Shown: piece by piece, positions 1 to 6,981 of the stretch
Layout of the letters: every line of letters begins with the position of its first letter
Position numbering within the stretch: position 1 is the stretch's first letter
From: DASVXQ01 sp046727955
Lineage (GTDB): Bacteria; Actinomycetota; CALGFH01
NCBI GenBank assembly: GCA_046727955.1
Contig: JBKPDO010000005.1
Span: forward strand, 1-15,848
DNA: 15,848 nt
Direction of reading: 5' to 3'
Program-made: the position numbers and the translations under genes
The notes under the pieces: generated by a model
Told to the model about the DNA's origin: nothing
The model's database searches: none
Seen by the model: the letters and a program-made list of their open reading frames with translations, nothing else

Positions 1-393
1 CGGGAGCCGCCCGAGGCTCCCCGGCGCACCGTCGACGACGCGGCCCACCTCGGCGGCCAGGCTCGGGAACGCGAGCATCTCCCGGACATCGGCGTGCCGT
101 TGCCGGGAGCTCAGCGAAATCGCCGCGGCGGCCTCGGCCAGCTCGGGGGAGAGCCCGCGTCGCAGGTGCAGTGGGATATCGGCGCCGTGCCCACGCCTGG
201 CACGCAGGCGGGCCAGCCCGAGCGGGCGAAAGGCGGTCCTGGCGACTCGGAGCCACCAGTACGGCCGGGAGAAGCGCCAGCCGCGCCTGGGGAGCTGGCG
301 CCACTGGTCGGGGTGGCTGGCGTCGACCAGCACGAGCCCGGCCACCTGCTCGGGATAGGACGCGGCGTACAGCCGCATCAGGAGCCCGCCGTT
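1..393 (-). pseudogene. Alpha/beta hydrolase, C-terminal part only (runs off window)
   Basis: Read on the minus strand, positions 393 to 1 give an open frame that begins GGLLMRLYAASYPEQVAGLV and continues LVDASHPDQW. This is the stretch that directly follows the nucleophile elbow (G-x-S-x-G) in alpha/beta hydrolases. The expected GHS residues are replaced by an unrelated ERTN sequence, and the frame upstream (to about 540) looks non-homologous and has no credible start. The nucleophile serine and the whole N-terminal half are therefore missing. The frame is still open at base 1, so the C-terminus lies outside the window. An internal ATG at 378 could start a product without the catalytic serine, but no function should be assumed. 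The family call is firm from the elbow-following motif; the substrate is unknown. The break near 393-400 marks a recombination or insertion junction. Confidence 0.6.
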
Positions 394-552
394 GGTTCTC
401 TCGCCTGTTGCGTCGTGTTGCTCGATACCGTGTTGCGATGCCCACGACAGCGGAGGGGGCGGCGAGAAATGTCCTGCCGATCGGCGAGACTGGTGGCGGG
501 ATTCAGCCCTCGAGATGGGAGCTGACCAGTCGGACAAGGCCCGGCGGTTTCC

Positions 553-1092
553 ATGACGTTCGTGCTCGAAGAGCCCCGCGTGCTGGTCTGCGGCAGCCGC
601 GCCTGGCCGCAGCCCGCCGTGGTGCACGCGGCGCTGGACCGGCTGCTGGAGCGCTATGGCGACCGACTCGTAGTCATCGAGGGACGGACGACCGGCGCGG
701 ATACGGCCGCCCACGACTGGTGCGAGCAGCACCAACTCGGCCCGGACCGGCATCGCTGCTATCCGGTCGACTGGACAGCCGAGCGGCGCTGGCGGCCGAA
801 GACGTGGCGGGCGGCCGGACCGGAACGCAACACCCGCATGCTGCTCGCGGAGCGCCCCCGGCTGATCGTGGCGTTCCACGACTGGTTCGACCCGCGATCG
901 GGCGGGACCAGCGACATGTGCCTCAAGGGGCTGCTCGCCGGCGTGCCGGTGTGGCTGGTGCCCGGGCCTCGGCTTGAGCAGGGCCGCTGGCTGCGGCTAG
1001 CGCTGTTCCCGCCAGGGCGGGTCGAGGGGGCCCGACAGGCGCTGGCAGCCTGGCGGCCGACATCGTGCTCGGACCACCAGATCGTCCGGTGA
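553..1092 (+). CDS. YspA-like SLOG-family protein (DUF2493 type)
   Basis: This intact 179-residue protein has a Rossmann-like nucleotide-binding pattern. It begins RVLVCGSRAW near residue 9, followed by the GRTTGADTAAHDW segment near residues 44-56, then GPERNTRML near 90 and a SGGTSDM segment near 116. This order (GSR motif, acidic/G-A-D motif, G-x-x-R-N, G-T-x-D-M) is that of the YspA/cpYpsA-related SLOG proteins, which bind nucleotides or nucleotide-derived ligands. Members are common on phages and mobile elements, but their ligand is generally unknown. The ATG at 553 begins just before the first beta strand; no strong Shine-Dalgarno sequence precedes it. The gene stands alone, with a truncated hydrolase on the left and a beta-propeller gene 93 bp to the right on the same strand. 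A 12-bp palindrome (1091-1102) overlaps its stop codon. Confidence 0.75.
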   Translation: MTFVLEEPRVLVCGSRAWPQPAVVHAALDRLLERYGDRLVVIEGRTTGADTAAHDWCEQHQLGPDRHRCYPVDWTAERRWRPKTWRAAGPERNTRMLLAERPRLIVAFHDWFDPRSGGTSDMCLKGLLAGVPVWLVPGPRLEQGRWLRLALFPPGRVEGARQALAAWRPTSCSDHQIVR

Positions 1093-1185
1093 CGGGCCCG
1101 TCCGGCAGGTGCTGCCCACACGCAGCACCGCGCGGTACTGTGATGACAACCTGCACCTTCCCCTTCGTCGGAGCGGGCGCGGAGC

Positions 1186-2244
1186 ATGGCCGGTTTCAGG
1201 AATGCCAGCGCGAACCGGCGCCTGGTGGTGGCCGGGATCGCCGCGGCGCTGGTGGTGCTGGTGGTGGCCGGCCGCTTGGAGCGGCACGCGCTGGCGCCCC
1301 ACCCGCGGGCTGCATCCCCTCCCGCAGCCGTGACGACCGCGACCGTCGTGCGGCCATCGCCGGTGGTGGCCAGGCTGCACCTTGGCCCACCGCTCGCCTC
1401 CGACCAGGACACCTTCCAGCTCGCGGTCGGCCAGGGTGGCGTGTGGGTCCTGCTGCACGGCAGCCTCGTGCACGTCGACCCCCACGGCCGGGTCGTCGCC
1501 AGGATCCGGATCGGTCGCCCCCCAGGACGTCGTCGGTCTGCTGGTGGTTGGCGCCGGCGCGGTCTGGGTCCAGACCCAGGGCGCCACGGTGCGGGTCGAC
1601 CCCAGGTCCAACCGCGTCGTCGGCGCCGCGCCGGCCGAGTTCACGGCCCAGATCCAGGCTGCCGGGCCGGACGGGCTGTGGTCGTGGCGGTGTGCGACGG
1701 AGTTCGACCCGGCCAAGGCCAAGTGCCGGCTGCTCCGGCTTGACCCGCGCACGCTTGCGGTGACGGCGCGCATCTTGCTGCCCGCCGTGCCGGCGGCCAT
1801 GGTCGTCGGGGCGGGCAGCGCCTGGGTGCTGGATGCTTCCGGCCCGTGGGCGTGGCGGGTGGAGGTGGCCAGCGGCCGGACGGCCAGGGTCCGCCTGCCG
1901 GGGGCGCAGCCCTTGGCGTCCGAGTTCGGCGGGGGTTGGATCGCCCTGGGGGCAGGGGCGGTCTGGGTGGCGAGCGACTGGGTCGAGACGCCCACGGCGT
2001 TGGGTTCGCGGGTGGGGCTGGTGCGCATCGACCCGGCGGCCATGCGGGTGGCGGCGGTGGTGCCGCTGGGCAACCTCGACGGCACCGCGGGGCTGGCGGT
2101 CGGCACCGGAGGGGTATGGGTCCAGGGGCGGCAGCCGCAGCGCCCGAGCGCGCCGAGGGGCTGCTGGCGGCCGGGTTCGGGTCGGTCTGGCTGGCGCAGC
2201 CGGCGACCGGGGACCTGCTGCGGATCGACCCGGAGCGCGTGTGA
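1186..2244 (+). pseudogene. Membrane-anchored beta-propeller protein, two frameshifts
   Basis: The protein starts at ATG 1186 with a short basic N-terminus and one hydrophobic segment (RRLVVAGIAAALVVLVVAG), so it is probably a secreted or anchored protein. Repeats of the form V-G-x-G-A/G-V-W-V ... (V/L)-x-(R/H)-(I/V)-D-P follow about seven times, as in Vgb/PQQ-like beta-propellers. The sixth blade is shortened. To read the repeats one must move from frame 1 to frame 2 at the six-C run 1518-1523, and back to frame 1 at the four-G run 2125-2128. The last blade then ends GSVWLAQPATGDLLRIDPER and stops at 2244. The repeats are conserved on both sides of each shift, so the frameshifts are either recent or sequence errors. 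No catalytic motif was seen and the ligand is unknown. The MITE-like element begins five bases after the stop. Confidence 0.65.
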
Positions 2245-2256
2245 TCCTCTAGCCCT

Positions 2257-2269
2257 AAGTTACGTGAGC
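2257..2269 (+). repeat. Left terminal inverted repeat of MITE-like element
   Basis: AAGTTACGTGAGC is the exact reverse complement of 2501-2513. The symmetry continues outward with two mismatches as far as the CTAG tetranucleotide. Confidence 0.6.
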
Positions 2270-2500
2270 AGTAAGTGCCTCATAGCCCTGCTGAGCAGGG
2301 AGGATGGTGTGCTCAGCTACCGGCCGTTGTGTCTACATGACTCCTGGGTGGAGCGGTCGACCAGCGGGTTCGCAGGATGCCGCTCGGTTGGACGACGCGA
2401 AGCCTACCGGCTCCGGCGCGCAAACGAGTGAGCTTCGTGTCTACAACGAAGTGCCTCCACAGGCCGTTCTGGCAGCTCAGAGGGCATATTGGGTGTCACA

Positions 2501-2513
2501 GCTCACGTAACTT
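2501..2513 (-). repeat. Right terminal inverted repeat of MITE-like element
   Basis: GCTCACGTAACTT is the exact reverse complement of 2257-2269. It is followed by four bases and then the second CTAG. Confidence 0.6.
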
Positions 2514-2554
2514 CGGTCTAGCCGATCTCACCGTGAGACACGCCACGCCCGCGC

Positions 2555-2992
2555 TTAGGACCGGCGACGGCCAGCGAGCGGCCGGACATTGCCGAGGAGG
2601 CTGTCCCGCTCAGCCTTGACGTGTTCGAAGGTGGCCTTGAGCTGCTCATGGTCAAGCGACAGCTCGTTGATGACGTGCGCGTAGTACTCGACGAGCGTGC
2701 GCAGCTGGGCGTTGTCGGCCCTGAGCGCCGCGGCCTTGGCCTCGAGCTCGGCCACCCGCGCCTTGAGCGTGCGCACCGGCGGCGGGTCACCGCCGAGCGC
2801 CTTGGCGCGAGCCTGGAACTGGGTGGCGAGGTCGCGATGCTTGTGGGTCAGGAGCCACCGCTTGACGCCCGCCTCGGCCGCGAGCTGCACCACGGTCAGC
2901 TCGCCAGTTGACCGCAAGGGTGTGCCGGCCAGCAGACGGTCTGCCGCCGCCTGGATCGCGGCTCGCTCGGCATCCTGATCCTCACTGCGCAT
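2555..2992 (-). CDS. TnpC-like helix-turn-helix / coiled-coil protein (DUF6262 type)
   Basis: This 145-residue protein has an N-terminal helix, then a helix-turn-helix-like segment (LTVVQLAAEAGVKRWLLTHK, about residues 33-52). A long heptad-rich region follows (about 70-135), including RTLKARVAELEAKAAALRAD, that should form a coiled coil. This architecture is that of the small accessory proteins found beside tyrosine recombinases in Tn554-type loci (TnpC / DUF6262-like), thought to bind DNA or steer the recombinases. Its start ATG (2992-2990) overlaps the last 11 bases of the upstream gene, so the two are translationally coupled. That upstream partner is a truncated Tn554-type protein, so this gene is probably the surviving tail of a broken element. 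The assignment rests on architecture and context, not on a diagnostic catalytic motif. Confidence 0.6.
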   Translation of the reverse strand: MRSEDQDAERAAIQAAADRLLAGTPLRSTGELTVVQLAAEAGVKRWLLTHKHRDLATQFQARAKALGGDPPPVRTLKARVAELEAKAAALRADNAQLRTLVEYYAHVINELSLDHEQLKATFEHVKAERDSLLGNVRPLAGRRRS

Positions 2993-3590
2993 CCGCAGCG
3001 CTCCCGGTCGAGCTTGCCGGATGGTCGTTTGGCCGGGTTCGCTCGTGCTCGTCGATGATCCCCGTCAGCCAGTCGAGCGCGTGCCGTTCCCGCTGGCGGC
3101 GTGGCTCGGGGCTCAGTGGGTCGTCGACGAGCGCGGCGAGCTCTGCGGCCTGTTGCCGCAGCTCGATGATGTCGTGATCGGTGCGGGCGATGTTTTGACA
3201 GCCTGGTTGGCAGTCGGAGAGGTTGGGGGTGCGGCGGGCGTCGTCGCCGCTGGGCGTCAGGCGGCACTTGGCCTTGGCGGGATCGAAGACGCAGGTCATG
3301 GCCTTGCCCGGATAGAGCTGCAGGGCGGGGTTGGCGAGCAGGTCACGGGCCTGGCGGGTGGAGGTGAGCGCCCGGCCGGCGAACTTGCGGGTGGCGTCCT
3401 GGACGCGCTCGCGATAGCGCCGGGCGGCGGGGCCGCTGACATGTTCGCCGGCGGCCAGGCGCTGCTGGGCGTCGGCGAGCTGCTCCAGCCGCAGCAGCCA
3501 GGCCTCGAAGGCGTGCTCGTCGGGGAAGCCGGAGGCGTAGGTCCCTAATGGTGACGTCAGGTATTTCAACTGTCTGAATGCCTGCTCCAA
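2982..3590 (-). pseudogene. C-terminal remnant of a Tn554-type recombination protein
   Basis: About 200 residues remain. The recognisable part is a cysteine-rich motif near the middle: CVFDPAKAKCR, then LSDCQPGCQNIARTDHDI, followed by a helical tail. This C-x-FDP-x-K-A-x-C ... C-x-P-x-C-x-NIARTD pattern is, as I recall, the C-terminal zinc-binding-like region of the large proteins in actinobacterial Tn554-like integrase loci. Full-length members are several hundred residues long and carry a recombinase domain upstream; that part is absent here. The first possible start is a TTG at 3590 without a convincing ribosome-binding site, and homology appears to begin close to it. Upstream, the sequence becomes the 3' end of a methyltransferase gene, so the 5' portion was lost by deletion or recombination. 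The stop overlaps the start of the TnpC-like gene. Confidence 0.55.
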
Positions 3591-3594
3591 CGTC

Positions 3595-4218
3595 GGTAGT
3601 TCGAGGTTTCTGAGCCCAAAACAGGACTCCCTGCTCTTCGGGGATGACCTCCTGGGCCGTCACGTGCAAGCCGGCTGCCTGTATCCAGGCCCGATACGTC
3701 GCTGCATCGGCGTGGCTCGACCACATCGGCACCGGGCCGCCCTGCCAGCCGTCTTGGTGCCGGTCCACGGCTCGCGATGGGTGACCGTGGCCAGCAGCCA
3801 ACCCTCGGGTCGCAGCCAGGTGGCGATACGACCAAACAGCACCGGCTGGTCCTCGAGCGGCAGATGGATGAGCACGTAGAGGGAGACGACCGCGTCGAAG
3901 GTCCCGGTAGGGAACGTGACCTGGGTGATGTCGGCGTGCAGGAACTGCGCCGTGGGCACCAGCCGGCGGGCGCGGTCGATCTGGAGGTGGCTGACGTCCC
4001 ATGCCGGTGACCGCGTAGCGGGCGCTGGCAAGCGATCGGGCCACCGGGATCCCGCAGCCACAGCCCAGGTCGAGCACGTTGGCGCCAGTGGGAAGGCGCT
4101 CGCGGAGTGCGACCAGCCAGGGACGGTAGAGGCCGTCGTCGGCGTCGTCGGCCCGGTAGCGCCAGGACACGGCATCGTAGCCACGCCGGACGAGGCCCTT
4201 GGGATCGTCGATGGTCAT
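3595..4218 (-). pseudogene. Class I SAM-dependent methyltransferase, two frameshifts
   Basis: The conserved order of a class I methyltransferase is visible once two frame changes are allowed. Motif I is VLDLGCGCGIPVARSLA, motif II is AVTG followed by DVSHLQIDRARRLVP, then come FLHADITQVTFPTGTFDAVV (motifs III/IV), ATWLRPEGWLLATV, and a C-terminal HADAATYRAWIQAAGL ending near VLFWAQKP. The first shift is at the three-C run 3998-4000 (plus-strand coordinates). The second is near 3755, where one base seems to be missing. The start ATG at 4218 overlaps the stop of the upstream isomerase-like gene as ATGA, so the pair formed an operon. The 3' end runs without a stop into the Tn554-type remnant at about 3595. 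Substrate unknown; the fold assignment is secure. Confidence 0.7.
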
Positions 4219-5046
4219 GGCGACCAGATGATCGACACGATCTCGATAGCTGCCGCGGCGAGTCGCTGATCGCCTTCGACGCGGGCTCGTCTGACTGCCT
4301 GGTCGGGGGTGATGCGGCGGGTGCACAGCCGCCAGGGGGTGTCGGCGTCCAGCTCGAGCCGCGCAATTTGGTTCGCGCTTGCTTGGCGTTGCAGGGCCCA
4401 GCGGTTGGGGGTGTGGGTGCAGGTCCAGGTCCCGCCGGCCGGTCCGGTCACGGTCACCTCCAGCGCCGTTCCCTGGGGGCGGTCACCCCGCGCATCGTGT
4501 GGGGCAGCGCCCGCAGGAAGGTGTCCAGGACCGGGGCAAGGTATTCAGGCTGGGCGAGGCCGGCCCGGCCGGTCGCCTCGCAGATCTGCTGGTGGTGGGT
4601 CCAGTACTCGGTGTAGTCCCGGGCGGCATCCAGCCAGACAGGTGCCGGTTCGGGGCCGGCCCACCACACCGATCCGCCGAGGGCGTCCAGGTCGACGGTC
4701 TGCCACAACGCCAGGATCTGCTCGCCGGTGCGGGCCAGCAGCTCGACGAGCAGCGGCGGGCTGATCCGGCGGGCGGCGGTCACCCACTCGGCGTTGATGC
4801 GATCAAGAAACGCCGGGATGCCTCGCCGTCACGCGGGTGCAGGACGACGTAGTGGTCCCGGTGGATGGACAGGCGGCCGAAGTGGTCGCCGAGCAGGTGC
4901 GCGGCGATGCCCTTGACGCTCCAGCCGGGACAGGCCGTGGGACGTTGCCAGTCGTCGGCGTCGAGCTGGCGTAGCAGGTCGATCAGCGCGGCCTGCTGCT
5001 TGGCGAACACCAGCCGGACGTCGATGGCCGGGCCCGGCCAGGACAC
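4215..5046 (-). pseudogene. Mycothiol-dependent maleylpyruvate isomerase family protein, frameshifted
   Basis: The N-terminal DinB-like MDMPI domain is clear: a helix with VFAKQQAALIDLLRQLDADD, then RPTACPGWSVKGIAAHLLGD, whose W-S-V-x-x-x-x-x-H-L includes a conserved metal-ligand-type histidine. A frame change near 4807 leads to RINAEWVTAARRISPPLLVE and the WAGPEPAPVWLDAARDYTEY segment. A second change at the five-G run 4475-4479 leads to VTVTGPAGGTWTCT and the C-terminal domain ending EIVSIIW. Members use mycothiol or act as thiol-dependent S-transferases; the substrate here is unknown. The frame begins at GTG 5046. An ATG at 5060, preceded by an AAAGGTGA ribosome-binding site, looks better placed but is in another frame, so a third indel close to the start is possible. 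It is coupled to the downstream methyltransferase. Confidence 0.7.
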
Positions 5047-5107
5047 ATCGTCTTCGTCATCGCGTCACCTTTAGTCGCAGCTCTGGTCGGGCGAGGCGAG
5101 GGGCCTC

Positions 5108-5113
5108 TATACT
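5108..5113 (+). promoter_or_regulatory. Candidate -10 box (TATACT) for the HhH membrane protein gene
   Basis: TATACT is the only clear -10-like hexamer in the 100-bp divergent gap between the isomerase-like gene and the gene starting at 5148. No good -35 hexamer lies 16-18 bases upstream. A GGAG sequence (5137-5140) sits seven bases before the GTG start. Confidence 0.3.
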
Positions 5114-5147
5114 CCGCCGGGGGCCTTCGAGATCCTGGAGAGATCTG

Positions 5148-5813
5148 GTGAGTTCGGGTTCCGTGGTTCCGTCTGGACCGGCACGCAGGTGGTTGGGCGT
5201 TGGCACCATCCTGTGGGCGCTGATCCCCGCGCTGTCATTCGGCCTGCTGGCACCCGTCCCATTCGCCTATGCGGCGGTCCGGCTCCATCAGCGGCGGATG
5301 TGGGCAGTCACGGCCGCCTATACCGTGGTCTGGCTGGCTGTGATTGTCGGGGGGTTCTCGGACAGCGACGTGGGTGGCATCGTGGCTGGAACCGGCGCCA
5401 TTGCGCTCATGGCCGGCGGGACGATCCATGCGTTTCTGCTGCGCGGCCGCGTGTTCACGCCCGCGCCGGCAGCGCAGCCGGCGATCGCCGCTGCGCTTGC
5501 CGCCAGAAGGCGGCGCGAGGAGGCCAGGGCGATTGCGACCGGTGATGTCGCGCTGGCCCGCGAGCTGCGCATCGGCCGCCCGGACCTGCCGCGCCAGTTC
5601 GATGACGGCGGCCTGGTCGACGTCAACAACGTGCCCGTCCAAGTCCTGGTCGACCGGCTGGACCTGTCGCCGGCACAGGCCGGCGAGGTGGTCGAGGCTC
5701 GTGAGCGTCTTGGCGGGTTCGCCGGTCCGGAGGAACTCATCGGCTTCAGCGAGCTGTCAGAGGCAACCGTGAACGCCTTGCGGGACCGACTGCTGTTTCT
5801 TAGGGTTGAATGA
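5148..5813 (+). CDS. Membrane protein with C-terminal helix-hairpin-helix (ComEA-like) domain
   Basis: This intact 221-residue protein is in two parts. Residues 14-100 carry three hydrophobic segments (around LGVGTILWALIPALSFGLLA, MWAVTAAYTVVWLAVIVGGF and GGIVAGTGAIALMAGGTIHA), so the N-terminus is membrane-embedded. After a basic linker (ARRRREEARAIA), residues about 147-219 form a helix-hairpin-helix region. It contains RPDLPRQFDDGGLVDVNNVP, then ERLGGFAGPEELIGFSELSE, matching the pairs of HhH motifs in ComEA-type DNA-binding proteins. The start is GTG 5148 with GGAG seven bases upstream. It stands alone on the plus strand, divergent from the isomerase-like operon. ComEA proper has only one membrane segment, so this is a related but different actinobacterial family. 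DNA binding is inferred from the domain; the role is unknown. Confidence 0.75.
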   Translation: MSSGSVVPSGPARRWLGVGTILWALIPALSFGLLAPVPFAYAAVRLHQRRMWAVTAAYTVVWLAVIVGGFSDSDVGGIVAGTGAIALMAGGTIHAFLLRGRVFTPAPAAQPAIAAALAARRRREEARAIATGDVALARELRIGRPDLPRQFDDGGLVDVNNVPVQVLVDRLDLSPAQAGEVVEARERLGGFAGPEELIGFSELSEATVNALRDRLLFLRVE

Positions 5814-5867
5814 CTGTTCCAGAGCGATCTCTGGCCGCCCAACCCCGGGCCGTGCTTGAACAGTCAT
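5810..5867. repeat. Inverted repeat (10-bp arms) in the convergent gap
   Basis: ATGACTGTTC (5810-5819) and GAACAGTCAT (5858-5867) are exact reverse complements separated by 38 bases; the left arm overlaps the stop codon of the HhH gene. Within the loop, ATCTCTGG also appears, and it is repeated right after the second arm. No T-tract follows, so it is not a textbook terminator. It might act as a bidirectional one between the convergent HhH and kinase genes, or be a remnant of an element end. The remaining gap to 5991 contains no gene that I can support. Confidence 0.4.
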
Positions 5868-5991
5868 CTCTGGTTCTGAGCTGCCTCCTTGGCGCGGCTG
5901 TCGTATCGCAACCACAACGCGACGACGGTCGAGAGCCGGCTTTGTGCAACAGGCTGTTAAGGACCTCGGGGATGCTTGGTGGCTGGCCTCC

Positions 5992-6981
5992 TCAGGAGCG
6001 ACCCCAGATCGTGTGGGCGAGTTCATCCAGGGTGGTGAACCGCTCCAGCCGCATGTCGGCGCGGAACATGTTGAAGTCGTGTAGCAGGGTGAAGGCGAGC
6101 ATCTCCTGCGGCCAGTCGTCCCGACGGTGGCCCACCCGTAGGCGTCCAGGCAGGCGCTGAGCAGGGTCGCATCGAGCCGGAAGGCGTTGAAGTGCAGCGC
6201 GACCAGGTCGTAGCGCGGATCGCCAGCGTAGACGTCGGTGAAGTCGATGACGCCATGCAGGGTCGCGCTGGCGGGGTCGACGAAGACGTGCTCGGCGTGG
6301 AGGTCGCCGTGCACGAACACCGGCGGCCGGCTCGGGTCGACCAGCCGCTCGGGGCCGGGGAGCCAGCCGTCGAGCTGGTCGCACAGGCGGGCGGGGAGCA
6401 AGGCCCAGCGGCGATGGTCGGCGGCCACTTCGCGGCGGCGCCGGTGCAGCAGGTCCACGAACCGGTCCCACGATGATGCCAGGGGCCCGGGGGTGCTGGC
6501 GGGAGGCAGCGGTAGGTCGTGGAGGCGGCGGAGCAACTGGCCAAGCGACCGGGCGATTGCGGCCCGCTGGGCCGGGTCGAGGCGGGCGGCAAGCGTGGCG
6601 TAGCGCCGGCCGGGCAGCTCGGTGACGACCAGGAACGGCCACGGCCAGGCGGGCTGGCCTGGGAAGAGGTCGCCGGCGGCCACCAGCCGAGGCACGGGCA
6701 GGTCGTGGCCGGGCGAGGACCTGGTAGGCGCTGTGCTCGGCGGCGTGGCGTTGGCGGCCGTCGTGGTGGTCGCCGAACAGCTTGATCACCAGTCGCGGGC
6801 GGGTGCTGGCTAGCAGCGTCGGGTAGGTGCCCAGCGGGTGGGCGATCTGGACGTGGGCGGGTTGGGGGATCCCGGCCAGGTCGAGTGCTGCCCTTGCCAG
6901 CGGCTCCCAGGTCTCAAGGTCCCCAAGACGCTGGGCGTAGTCCTGGTCGGAGGCGATGGTTGGTGGCTCAACCTTCGGCAT
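5992..6981 (-). pseudogene. Aminoglycoside phosphotransferase (APH)-fold kinase, two frameshifts
   Basis: The protein starts at ATG 6981 (MPKVEPPTIASDQDYAQR). The N-lobe contains RPRLVIKLFGDHHDG with the ATP-binding lysine and a following glutamate (AAEHSAYQVL). After a frame change at 6706-6713 it continues VPRLVAAGDLFPGQPAWPWP. The catalytic loop is FVHGDLHAEHVF (HGDLH encoded at 6297-6311) and the metal-binding segment is GVIDFTDVYAGDPRYDLV. A second change at the C run 6120-6122 restores the C-terminus, MLAFTLLHDFNMFRADMRLE. All catalytic residues of the APH/choline-kinase fold are present. The length (about 330 residues) is normal. The substrate cannot be read from the sequence, so it should not be called a resistance gene. 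Its ATG lies inside the final codons of the zinc-ribbon recombinase gene, making it the last cistron of that operon. Confidence 0.7.

Larger units (their letters stand above)
2249..2521. mobile_element. MITE-like element with inverted repeats and CTAG flanks
   Basis: Bases 2257-2269 (AAGTTACGTGAGC) are repeated exactly, in inverted orientation, at 2501-2513. The match extends outward to CTAG at 2249-2252 and CTAG at 2518-2521, giving 19 of 21 positions identical. CTAG is a known target preference of some IS5-group elements, so the two CTAG copies may be a target-site duplication around a 265-bp element (2253-2517). The inside is less GC-rich than the surroundings. It holds only a 68-codon frame (2304-2510) with no recognised domain, so the element looks non-autonomous or is an internally deleted insertion sequence. 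No matching transposase is visible in the window. Confidence 0.55.

Noticed and set aside
171..977. Long plus-strand open frame over the hydrolase remnant and the start of the YspA-like gene
   Set aside because: Arg/Ala/Pro-rich with no motif; it is the antisense or off-frame shadow of recognised genes in high-GC DNA.
997..2106. 369-codon minus-strand frame opposite the beta-propeller
   Set aside because: Low-complexity Ala/Pro/Thr composition, no ribosome-binding site and no domain, while the plus strand shows clear blade repeats.
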